DNA from: Buddleja alternifolia
Lineage: Eukaryota; Streptophyta; Magnoliopsida; Lamiales; Scrophulariaceae
DNA length: 64,000 bases
Assembly: GCA_019426215.1 (NCBI GenBank)
Contig: WHWC01000146.1
Location: forward strand, 186,001-250,000
Reading direction: 5' to 3'
Under the pieces are notes generated by a model that saw only the letters and a program-made list of their open reading frames with translations, searched no databases and was not told the origin of the DNA. The translations under genes and the position numbers were made by a program. Positions 1-9,790 of this stretch are shown here, piece after piece; the stretch's first letter is position 1, and every line of letters begins with the position of its first letter.

Positions 1-1901
1 GTTTTATCCTTAGCCTTTTGAGCGTTTGGATGAACCTTCTTTTGTGAATCATTCACGTTTGTCTTTTCCTTATTGCCTGAGCAGGTATTGACCTTCTCAT
101 TTGGCCTCTTACCATTGTCCTTGGGTTCATTCAACGTTTGACTGTTTGAACTCTTCTCAACAAATAATACACCTTTTGCTTTGTTGGTTGTCGTAACCTT
201 AGATGCTTTTGATTTTAGACCAAATTTATCACAACCTAAACCAGTCTTTTCACCAAAAAGTCTGGTTACCTCAGTCACATTATCTAGCTTTCTTGATGCT
301 TTCGATAATGATGAGATAAGCTGCTCTGATTTGGCAAGTCTAGCGATCAGTTCAGCTTCTCTCTTCACTATTACATCAATATCACCTTTTAATTGAGTAA
401 TTTCACTCTCAAGCGATTGATTCTTCTCAATGCATTGTTGCTAAACTTGCAACTCTGCCATGAGCGTCACTTTATCACTTGTGAGCGATGAAATAATATC
501 GAAGTGATTTTGATATATCTTGGCGGCATCTTGACAATCTTTGTAATACTCAATTACTTTGTCAAGTAGTTCATCATAAGAAAGAGGATGAGATAATTCA
601 TTGTTTACCTTAGATAGCGAGTCATTAGACGCTTCTTCATCTCTCGACATGAGACAAATTAATGCTGAGTCGTTGGCTGGCTCATCATCACTACTCTCAT
701 CTGATGATTCCAAGTCCTCTTCAGGTGCAGAGAATGGTTTAGATTCTGCTAGCAAACCTTGTTGGTGAAGGTTGCTCCTGAATTGGTTTCTATCCGCATA
801 GTCTTGCCTTGTGGGCTTAGACACATTTGGATAAGGGCAATTTACCTGGTAGTACCTTGGTTTCCTGCAGTTATAACAGAGATTAGTTTTCATTTTCTGT
901 TCACTTGATAACCTTCTAGAGACTACTGGCGCTGAGAGATTCTGAGTGGGAGTCAGAGGTTCTTGGTAAGAAGCTGGCGTTGGAGGCTGAGGAGTAGAAT
1001 ACACTGGCGCTTGATACTGCTGCGCTGGTGCAGGGGGAGGGGTTTGAAATGAAGTTTGTCCAATAGGATTTCTCTTTTCATATCTTAGAAATTTCTTGAA
1101 TTTCTTAACCAACAAAGCCATTTTCTTTTCCTCATTTGATTCTGTCGCTTCCACCTCACTGATTGACTTTCTCTTGTTCTTAGTAGTAGCTATCAGGGCT
1201 CCTGATTGATTCGCTGATGTGGAAGTCGTTGTGTCGGTGATTTCTCCTAGTTCAAACTCAAATAATGCCTTCAACTCTGAAAACACATGTTCCGTAGTTA
1301 GAGTCTCCAAAGTCTGTGATTCTCTCATGGCAACCATCTTAATCAAATACTTGCTTGGAAGACTTCTGAATATCTTGTTGACCATTTCCTTGTTAGTCAA
1401 CTCCTTGCCTAGTGACGCTAACTCTGTAATGAGCAAAGTGAACCTTGCGTCCAATTGTTCTAGCGTCTCATTGGGCTGCATCTTGAAATGCTCAACTCTT
1501 TGCATGGCTATGGAGAACTTGTTCTCCTTCATCTGTGTTGAACCTTCACACACTATAGCCAACTTATTCCATATCTCTTTTGAAGTCTTACATTGTTTGA
1601 TCTTGTTGAACAATGCATCGTTGTCTCCTAACGCTGAGTGGAGTGCACTTCGTCTAACATTATCCAAATTAGCTCTTTTTCTATCATCTGGCGTCCATTC
1701 TAACTTGGGTTTTTCAACATAACCATCTGGAGTTGCTTCAGTCGCTCCAGGGGCTCTGGTGATGATTTTCATGATCTGAATGGGGCTATCTGTAATTACA
1801 TGACACATTTCATTATCGCAAGAGCATAAATAAGCGAATGCTTTAAGTTTCCAAGAATCATAGTTTGATTCAACCAACTTAGGCATTTTGTTAAAAGCCA
1901 T
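1..1901 (-). pseudogene. gag: S1 gag (UBN2-type copia nucleocapsid), one nonsense codon, 3' end outside window
   Basis: Structural capsid/nucleocapsid protein of a copia retrotransposon. The start ATG is at 1901 (MAFNKMPKLVESNYDSWK), typical of plant copia gag. Residues about 60-220 are the UBN2 gag core (KTSKEIWNKL, NETLEQLDARF, LPSKYLIK). A Pro/Gln-rich linker follows, then a zinc knuckle at about residue 350, CYNCRKPRYYQVNC, whose expected His is Tyr, so the knuckle is defective. An acidic ESSDESSDDE stretch and a long heptad region come next. A TAG at 443-441 ends the 486-residue frame, but the same frame stays open from 440 to base 1, adding about 146 residues including a basic Lys-rich tail. 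So one substitution, not a frameshift, breaks it. S4 and S6 have Gln at the stop position. Confidence 0.85.
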
Positions 1902-2013
1902 AATGAGATGTTTAAAAGAAAATTAAAGCGACTAAGTTTAAAAAAAAAATGGATCTAAGCAAGTAGTTATGCTCGGAAACACTTAGGTGTCTACTTCAAC
2001 AGCTCTGATACAA
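1902..2013 (-). promoter_or_regulatory. S1 leader with degenerate primer-binding site
   Basis: Between gag and the LTR. The minus strand reads TGTATCAGAGC at 2012-2002, close to the TGGTATCAGAGC complement of initiator tRNA-Met used by most plant copia elements, with one mismatch. The leader is about 100 nt, as in S4 and S6. Confidence 0.6.
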
Positions 2014-2662
2014 CTTGGATCAGGCGTTACAGTAAAGATAACTTAGACTTAGTGATTTTAGCAATTTACCAAAATAGGGTAAAGCTTAGATCGCTTCATC
2101 AGGGTTAGCACAGCGGAAATGATTTTAAAGCTTTAGCGTTCGTTTTTAGGTCAAATAGTCGCTTAACCGTTCTACTTGTTTTTTTCAGAATAGATGATAA
2201 AATATAAAGTAAGACAATAAAATAGTAAATAATGAATGACACAAGAAATTGTAAGGTTCACTGGGTGGTGTAATCCTAGCTACGTCCTTCTTCTCATTGA
2301 ACACTTGGAGGAATTCCACTAAATTGATTATCGAAGGATCACACAGAGGCTTCTACAAAATAGAGGTGAGGATGATGATCTTGGGCTTCTTGATCACATA
2401 GACTTCAACACCAATGAAGATCTTCACCAGCAAGCTTCTCTCACTCAGAAATACTGCTTGTAGAGTCAACAACTTCTTCACACAGACAGAGGATGTTGAG
2501 AGTTTTGATCACAGGTTTGTTTGATTTTATGAAGTTCAAACTTAGCATATCTCAACAATAGTGTATGGTTCTCCTTGAAGATATTTGAGATATCTATGAT
2601 TGTCTGGAATGTATATAAAAAAAAAAAAATCTTGGAAGAATTTTGGCTATGGAGTTTCGAAG

Positions 2663-3410
2663 TTTTTTTTTTTGGTGTAAAGTTAGAATTTCATTACCAA
2701 CAAGCAAAATGTACAACGAGACATCACACAGCATTTACATGGACAAATATATGCTCATGTGTGCAAAAACAACGAAACTACTACTGCCTAACTACCACCT
2801 GCTCAATGTATAATAGAATTTATGTATAATCTATCCCTATTTGACATTTTCCTCTTATAACACCCTGTAAATCGAACTACCAGGTCCGGCTTGAGAATCT
2901 CAGCAACACATTTGCTCGATGTTTCCACTTTGGTGAATACTCGTCTATTTCTCTGTTCCCATGTTTTGTACATAACACCAACCACTGTAGCAACCACAAT
3001 CTTCTTCTTCAAATCCCAACTTCTGAAAGCATATACTAACCATCTCATCCATCTATCAAAACGTACAGGGTACCCCACAACATTGATCCATTGCATGATT
3101 GGCTGTAGAATCTGTTGAACCCAGCTACATACAAAGAACAAATGCTCCACTGATTCTACTCCTTGCCCACATAATACACATGTGCAATCAGATAATAATA
3201 TAAACTTGCCTAGTCTCTCTCTAGTCAACAATCTCTTACGTAAGGTCAGCCAAATAATATATGAATGTTTTAGAATATTCAATGTATTCTAAGCAATGTA
3301 AGCTCCTATAAATTTTTCCTTTGTGCCCTGCAACCAATTATAAGCACTTTTAATGGTATAGTCCCCTGTTTTTGTTAAGGTCTATCTATTATGCAATAAG
3401 CCTCCCTTGA
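2663..3410 (-). mobile_element. 5'-truncated LINE (non-LTR retrotransposon) inserted in the S1 LTR
   Basis: The sequence interrupts the LTR between GGAGTTTCGAAG (left) and GTTTTTTCTTGAGAG (right); uninterrupted sister LTRs (about 34373) run straight through. The left edge is a run of 11 T, which is the poly(A) tail on the minus strand. A possible target duplication is AGTTTTTT, partly hidden by the tail. It encodes the C-terminal reverse-transcriptase zinc-binding region of a LINE and lacks the endonuclease and polymerase, as expected for 5' truncation during target-primed insertion. Confidence 0.8.
2803..3282 (-). pseudogene. LINE ORF2 C-terminal fragment, zf-RVT domain
   Basis: An open frame of 159 residues that is the tail of a LINE polyprotein. 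It shows the pattern of the plant reverse-transcriptase zinc-binding domain: WLTLRKRLLTRERL, then CVLCG, then VEHLFFVCSW (Cys-Cys-His-Cys), then a WxxW-rich region and KTWEQRNRRVF. The upstream polymerase and endonuclease are absent, so the first Met is not a real start. It lies within a 5'-truncated LINE copy, so it is almost certainly not expressed. Confidence 0.75.
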
Positions 3411-4145
3411 GTTTTTTCTTGAGAGAGAATTTCAGCAAAGTTTTGACTTTCTTGTGTATGTACGTATATATCTGTATGTTTTAGGGTTTGCTGGAATGAG
3501 GTATTTATAGGCAATTTCATGGGATTTGTCCGTTGGACACATCTGGGTACGTGCCTCTCACGCGCGAGTGAGTCATACCTTTTCTCTGACATTCCTAATA
3601 TCCTGCTGCACTGATTTGATGTGGCAGGTTTGAACTCTCAATTTCTGACAGTCTAAGCCAATAGGTAGCTTACTCCGTATACAATCTATCCTTATCACAT
3701 TTAATGATCTTATCAAGCATTTAATGCATTTGAATTTATTTTCCGTTGGAAATAAAGGCCCATTAAATGATTGCATTTAAGTCCTTAGTGACTTCGGAAT
3801 TTATTTCAGGTGAATTTGATCTACTTGATCGCTTGATTCATAGGCCCTGAAACAGTCCATAGCGATTGGCAGTCGCTTAAGACGAAATCTTCATCTTCAC
3901 TTATCTCCAGACACTGATCTTCAACTCCATCTCTAATAGACTAACCTAGAATTCTACTAGCGACTTAGTATTCAATACTTAGTCTAAAGTCAACAAAGAT
4001 AAAAATTACAAGCTTAATAAAATTACAACCTTTTCAAACGCTTAAACATATGTTCTAAGAAAATACAAACTTACATTCTTTTAGGGTCTAGCAAAAAAGT
4101 CCTATCTTGTCATCATCAAACCATCTAACATGAAATTTCCTAACA

Positions 4146-4677
4146 TGACATCTCCAAAAATTCTACTGCACAGAGTTGGTAGCAGACCTACTTTGAGTTG
4201 ATAGCCAATGGGGAAGGCTTATCCGTACGTCAATAGTGCTTATCATATTTAATGCTCTTATCAAACGTTTAATGCATTTGAATTTAATTCCTATTGAAAT
4301 TAAAAGTCCGTTGAATGTTGCAATTAAGTGCTTATTGACTTCGGATTTAATTCAGGTGAAGATAGGCGCTTGTAGTATGATCATCTAGAATGATTCTTAG
4401 GCGTTTGACAGTCGCTTAATGAATCTCTTATCTTCAAAGTCTTCAGACGCTAACCTTCGATTTCACTTTGATAGACCCACCTAGAATTCTGTCATAGCTC
4501 AAGCACTAGATACTAGTCTAAAACTATAAAGATAAAAAGTCTTATACTAAAAATTACAACTCGATAATTTTAAACGCTTAGACAAATTCTAATAAAGATA
4601 GACTTACATAATCTTTGAGGTCTAACATAACACCTATCCTGTCATCATCAAAACATCTAACATGAAATTTCCTAATA
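4146..4677 (-). repeat. S2: truncated S-group LTR fragment
   Basis: About 530 bp that repeats the outer part of the S1 LTR. It starts inside the LTR (TGACATCTCCAAAAATTCTACTGC aligns to 3588-3612) and ends at CATGAAATTTCCTAATA. It keeps the paired CTTATCA...TTTAATGC motifs. No internal region accompanies it. It sits in the same orientation directly after S1. Confidence 0.75.
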
Positions 4678-5821
4678 GCTCCAATCTCCTCCCCAGCTAC
4701 TATGGTGGCTGTGGCAACTAGATGGAGAGAGGCAGGGAATTTTGTCTTTTCTTTTTGCGCTAGGTTTCTTTGACTCAAAGTCAGATTCAGAATTATGACT
4801 TGTGTAGAATTCTGACACTGACTAAAAACTTATACAAAGATAATAAAACCCATAGTCCAACTTAAGAGGGACGGCCGCTAAGCCCATTTGGAATGGACTT
4901 CCGTGCTTTGTTCCATCTTATACCATATGTAATTAATCCAAATCCAATCCAATTGACTTTTAATTACTTTAATCCAATTAAACTTAATCCAATTAATTTA
5001 ACTTAAGAATTAAATAATTTAATTAATTTATTTAATATAATTAAATATCTTTAATTAAATCATGCCATCCATTTTGTTAGTCATTCACATATAATGTGAA
5101 TTTACCAAAATACCGCTAGCATAGAAAATCATTCATTTTCTTCACATAGTGCGACTCTTTAAGCTCGATTCAATTGGCAATGGGAGGATTCCAAAGGATA
5201 AGGTTGTCACCTAGCCAGCACTGTGGAAACAAATTGTAGCCCAATTGAGTACGAGATGAACATCTCATCATGGATTACGATTACCATATGCGTATAAACT
5301 CTTCACTGACGTGACCCGATCAAGTAAGAGCCATGGTATGTCAAACTCATAGAATTTGATATCGTACTCAGTAATCATAATAATGTAAAATTATCAAACT
5401 ACCCTTGGCGATCATCACTAGTTAGTTTATATGCTTTAGCCAAAGACTTTGTAATTTCAATCACTGATGATCGTGCAAGTCACATAATCGTTTGCTATCG
5501 AGACGGTGAATCCTATATTGGCAGTTATCTTACAATGTCGAATGCACCATGTGAATCGTACTTTGAGGTCAAACCCACCTATCAGGTGATACGGGTTTAA
5601 CTACTCTAGTAACATATCCAATACTACAAGCACATTGTAAATAACTCCTCTGGACTAAAGTTCACACATACTATCGTAAATTTAATCCCAATCATTAATT
5701 GTCAAAGAGTAAATACACATGTGATTGGATTAATGCAAGTCAATTTCAAATATATAAATTCCATTAACTATATTTATGACACTAGCTCCGACTATCGAAT
5801 CAGTGTTCGATTGGCACTTCG
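4678..5821 (-). repeat. Truncated LTR of a G/H/I-group copia element
   Basis: Resembles the LTRs at 52384-53915 and 61897-63656: the same order of CTCC-rich U5, AATTAATTTAATTA-rich tract, GGGAGGA...TGTCACCTAGCCAG, TGACCCGATCAAGT, CTTTAGCCAAAGACTTT and TGTTCGATTGGCACT. The left end is cut at S2 and the right end is cut by insertion of element F at 5822. No coding capacity is seen. Confidence 0.7.
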
Positions 5822-7490
5822 TGTTAGAGTAGATACCTGACGCGCCAATTTTGGACACCACTTTCTGTGTAATAACTCTATGAGACAACATTTTCTTATG
5901 AATAAAGTCAATTTTATCATGACATTCTTTGTTCTTAAATCATTATTATATGCTTAGAGCGAAGTCCCTTGAATCAAACATGATTATGGGACATCAGGAA
6001 TGATGAGGATGGAATATGTCTCTATGGACGTGATTCTTAAAAGGTTCCAAGTCGTTAATGGGTCTGTCAAGATGAGGGATATTGACAAAGACCTGAAAGA
6101 CTTGCTTGTGTACATTACTCTTGGAGAACATGCCTCGTTCCATAGGCATAGATGTCCACGAGGGTTCTTATTTGGAATAATGAGTGAACTGTACAACCCT
6201 GCAAGAAATTCCTAAAATGGTTACCCTGATCGAATATGAAATTTCTTGTAATCACGTAGGCATAAGAGTAATCCTTATTCACCTGAGGTTCATTGGTTAC
6301 TTTGAGCATAGTCGATTATACTTTGCCTTATCTCATAATTCCTTCGTGAGTCGTCATATGGGATATTAGGTAAAGTATGATTATGTGTCAAGGTACATGA
6401 AAAACCAAGATGAGATCCATCACTGATTTAGTGAATCAGACATTTCCTATGTTTTGCTAATTGAATCGATTCAAGGAATCTTTGGCAATCCAAAGAGGCG
6501 GTGTGTTTACTCGTTTGGATTGTAAGATTCTATCATGCAATGAAGGAGACTTAGTGATTGGGTTGTAAGAGTTTCGACTAAGCCATTACTCGAGACACCA
6601 ATTTGGAACATTTGATGGAGATATCTTACTTATATGAGGATCGTGGTTATGATAGGTTGAGTGTCTTGATATCGTTTGTATCTAGGTCTTCGAGGTCCGT
6701 TGCTAAACAATAACCTTGATTTGTAGGTGCCATATTATTATAGGTAATAATTCATGGTCGGATTAAATCAAGGAAGGTTTAATCTAGTACTTTCAAAATA
6801 TAGAAAGGTACAATGGAACTTTTGGAAAGTGTAATTACTACTACAACATAAACGAGCCTAAGGGGTCACACACTTACTTCTAAGGTTCCTGTTTATAAGA
6901 TATGATTAATCAACTTTGGATGTTGAGTTGAAATTAGGAAAGTCTAGGACTTAACTAAGATGGAATATTAATTAATTGGTGGAAGATCAATTAATTAGAC
7001 TATTTAATTAATCAAGTCAGATTAATTAATTAATGGACGCCGTAGTGTCTATGGGTTTTATTTAAGTAGTAGAGAAGTCAAAAATTAAATAAAATAAAAA
7101 AAAATAATTGGGCAATAACAATTTATGTTGGACTTTAATTATTATGGAATATTTAATTGAATGGTTGGACTATTTAATTAAATAAGGAGTCAAAAATTAA
7201 ATCAATTAAGATAAAAATTTTGGACTTCAAGTGTAAGAAGGGGCGAGGTGGCGGACTGATTGGAGGAGGGAATTTAATTCCTCTCCAAGTCTTGATCAAG
7301 CTGGAATCAAGAAAATATTTAGTATAGAGAAAAAGGAATAAGTTAGCTTGGAAGCTAAGTTTCTTGTTTTTAGGGAACTCCTTAATAGAGTTTACTTAGG
7401 ATTAGATGAAAGTTAAACTTAGGAGTTTCTCTATAAATAAGTGTGCTATGAAAAACACACACACATTATTTTTTATGTAAAATTTTCGTC
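5822..7490 (+). repeat. F 5' LTR, first part
   Basis: Begins TGTTAGAGTAGATACC, matching the outer end of the D/E LTRs (TGTTAGAGTTTATGCC on the minus strand at 45933). It contains a TATA-like TATAAATA at 7432-7439, followed by an ACAC-rich stretch. It stops at TCGTC where S3 is inserted and resumes at 28595. Together the parts give about 2.18 kb. Confidence 0.8.
7432..7439 (+). promoter_or_regulatory. TATA box of the F LTR
   Basis: TATAAATA in the F 5' LTR. The matching place in the degraded 3' LTR (about 37990) reads ATATATAT. This is the probable promoter of the element. The element is broken, so transcription would be into S3. Confidence 0.45.
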
Positions 7491-9017
7491 TGTTGGTCCC
7501 AAGTGGCATATGAAAGGGTCCAGAAGGGGGGGGGGTTGAATAGACCCTGAAGTCTTTTTCGACTTCAAAAATATTCGTATTAAAATTAATTGGACGCTTG
7601 AAATTGTAGGCTCTTGACTGAGAGTCTAGTGAAGACTGTTTTTAGAAAGTTAACTTAGATTTCAAAATTTGAATACTATAACCAGATAGATTTAAGCGTT
7701 CCGTTCTTTGATCAGTATTAGCACAGTCGAATGATTTTAGAGTCTTCTCTTTTTGAAAGCTTTAGCGTCACATAAATTATTATAGTTGCTTAGCGTTTGA
7801 TTGAGTTTCACTTAATAGATTTATGCAATGATATAAATATATGGAAATTGACTGCATAGTAAGAAACACAATATTTGTAAGGTTCGTTGGGTGGTGTAAT
7901 CCCAACTACGTCCTTCTCCTCGAACACTTGGAGGCAATACACTAAAATGATTCTCAAAAAATCATACAGAATCTTCTACAAATTAGGGAGAGGTGGATAT
8001 CGATGACTTGAGCTCCTTCATCACACAAATTTTTGCTCAAAGGTACTTCTATCCCATTGCTTCTTTCACTCATAAATAGTGCAAGTATCCAACTTCGACT
8101 TCACACAGATTGCGAGGCTTGGATGAGGTTTTTCTAAAGCTTTGTTTGATTTTGGTGAAGTTCAAACAACTTGATAATATCTCAATGGTAATGTAGGTTT
8201 CTCTGAAAAGAATGTTTGAGATATTGGTTGACTGTCTCGGGAATTTTGAGAAAAGCAAAGAGAATGTTTGCTTGAGAATTCTAGCTTTTCTGAGAATTTA
8301 AGGAATGAGACTTCAATGCAACAACAATTTGGCTTGGAATACGATTGTTGTTTTGGCTTAATGTTGAAGTCCTATTTATAGGCAATCTTGGAAAAAGTGT
8401 CTGTTTGACACATGCACAGGTGCGTGTCTATCACTTCCGTGTGTGAACAACTTTTGTCTATTTTCCTGAAAATCTGTTGCACAAAAGTTGGTGCTGCAGT
8501 CTGTGAATAGTTGACAGTTCAATAGGGTGGCTTGTGTCCGTACGTCCGAAAGAGCTTATCACATTAAATGCTCTTATCAGCATTTAATGCATTTGAAATA
8601 CATGCCCGTTGGCAATTAATGATCTGGGAATATTTGCACTAAACTCCTTCTGGACTTAGAAATAAATTCAGGTGAAATCAGTAAATGATAGACGCTCATT
8701 CATCCTTGAATAACTTCTGTCTTATAATCAACGCTTGATGTAGCTTGTCGTTCGGACGCTCAGGAGTCTTCATTTTCATTCAGAATTCAGGCGCTTGAGT
8801 TTTCAGACTTAACTACTGATAAGCTCACTCAGAAATTATCAGACGCTCAGCCTAAAAATACTTAGCCTAATAATCTAGAATAAAATAAAGCAAAGCCTAT
8901 AAAGCCTAATACAAATCTAACGCCTCAAAGCTTATAAAATCAAACTTTCATATTTTGGGATCTAACATAAAATCCTAATTGTCATCATCAAAACATCTAA
9001 CACGAAATTTCCTAACA
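7491..9017 (-). repeat. S3 3' LTR, complete
   Basis: 1527 bp from TGTTGGTCCC to CCTAACA. It holds the G tract near the U5 end (about 7526-7538), a TATA-like box on the minus strand at 8380-8373, and paired GATAAG motifs around 8578 and 8560. The outer 446 bp is repeated at 28144-28589. Confidence 0.9.
8373..8380 (-). promoter_or_regulatory. TATA box of the S3 LTR
   Basis: TATAAATA on the minus strand, in GCCTATAAATAGG, conserved in S1 (3509-3502), S4 (34466-34459), S5 (47080-47073) and S6 (58712-58719). Conservation across copies supports it as the LTR promoter. Confidence 0.6.
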
Positions 9018-9034
9018 ATTTCCCCTATTTTGAT
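9018..9034 (-). promoter_or_regulatory. S3 polypurine tract
   Basis: The minus strand reads ATCAAAATAGGGGAAAT directly against the 3' LTR. The same place in S5 (47731-47747) reads CAAAAAGGGGGAAAT. This primes plus-strand DNA synthesis. Beyond it, 9035-9235 is AT-rich 3' untranslated sequence up to the CACTA insertion. Confidence 0.75.
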
Positions 9035-9254
9035 GATGGCAATACTTACTCTTTTATAGTTCGAGAGTTAGACAGCCAAAGTAAAAGTTAGCTTTGGTTA
9101 GATAAGGTTAGTTAAAGTTAGTTAAGCTTCAACTAGATGTTTCAGCTCAAAATGCATTTTATATGTATTTAGGAGAGTACAAGCATTTTACAACTAAAAA
9201 CAAAAGTTACATAAGAGACAAGAATATAGATAATGCACTAGTACAGAAGAGGTC

Positions 9255-9555
9255 TGTTACAGCGGTTTTCTTGCACTATTACAGCGGTTTTAACCGCTGT
9301 AATACGTATCGCTGTAATTGGTATGTTTACTATTACAGCGGTTAAAAACCGCTGTAAAATGAGCCCTATTACAGCGGTTCAATAACGAACCGCTGTAATA
9401 GGTAAATAAAAAAACATTTAAGTGTAAAAGCCGTAGCCTGTTACAGCGGTTCAGAAAAGAACCGCTGTAACAGGATACAGCGGTTCGTTAGTGAACCGCT
9501 GTAACAGGTTCACTGTTACAGCGGTTCATCAACGAACCGTTGTAACATGATTTTT
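9255..9555. repeat. CACTA left subterminal palindromic repeats
   Basis: At least six copies of TTACAGCGGTT paired with AACCGCTGTAA, most as hairpin-like pairs with 4-12 nt loops (for example TTACAGCGGTTTTAACCGC at 9281). In the En/Spm family such subterminal arrays are bound by the TNPA-type protein to bring the ends together; that role here is inferred. Confidence 0.85.
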
Positions 9556-9790
9556 TTTTTCTATTATAATTTCAGCTAGCTATATCCTTCCCACAAGCTC
9601 AAAATTCAATTCATCAATAACACATAAAACAAACCAATTGCTCAACAGAAACAACAAATTCAAATCCAAAATTAATTTCATTCACCAAATAATAATCTCC
9701 AATAATTACAAATAATAACGAGTTTACAATAAACCAATATAAACTAATCACTACTTTTAAATCAAATAAAAATTTACAATAATTTTCAAC

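Larger units (their letters stand above)
1..4145 (-). mobile_element. S1: Sirevirus-like Ty1/copia retrotransposon, 5' part (5' LTR and gag; rest lies before the window)
   Basis: Reading on the minus strand: an LTR (4145 down to about 2014), a tRNA-Met-type primer-binding site near 2012-2002, a short leader and a gag gene running off the window at base 1. The LTR edge GAAATTTCCTAACA and the gag match five other copies in this window (S2-S6). The element is damaged: the U5 end of the LTR has lost roughly 100 bp next to the PBS, the LTR carries a LINE insertion, and gag has a stop. Sirevirus-like assignment rests on the long coiled-coil gag, the LTR termini, and the third ORF seen in sister copy S3; it is an inference from family knowledge. 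Confidence 0.85.
2014..4145 (-). repeat. S1 5' LTR, split by a LINE insertion
   Basis: Homologous to the LTRs at 7491-9017, 33669-35113, 46157-47730 and 58062-59530. Without the LINE (2663-3410) it is about 1.38 kb. Its outer edge (reverse strand TGTTAGGAAATTTCATG) lies at 4145. The U5 edge next to the PBS is missing the conserved block that carries the G tract and the CCACTTGGGAC end. A TATA-like box (TATAAATA on the minus strand) lies at 3509-3502, and paired GATAAG motifs lie at 3714-3709 and 3696-3691. Confidence 0.85.

Noticed and set aside
1219..1722. Long plus-strand open frame opposite S1 gag (also 32664-33293 opposite S4 gag)
   Set aside because: It lies antisense to the conserved UBN2 core and recurs only because the gag sequence is repeated; no domain or codon pattern of its own.
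5984..6369. Short frames in the F LTR on both strands as small genes
   Set aside because: They lie in LTR sequence, overlap one another on opposite strands, and are not kept in the homologous LTRs at 38440 and 43867.
9255..9555. Repeat array that might be read as CRISPR-like
   Set aside because: The units are palindromic subterminal repeats of a CACTA transposon, with irregular short spacing and a plant context.
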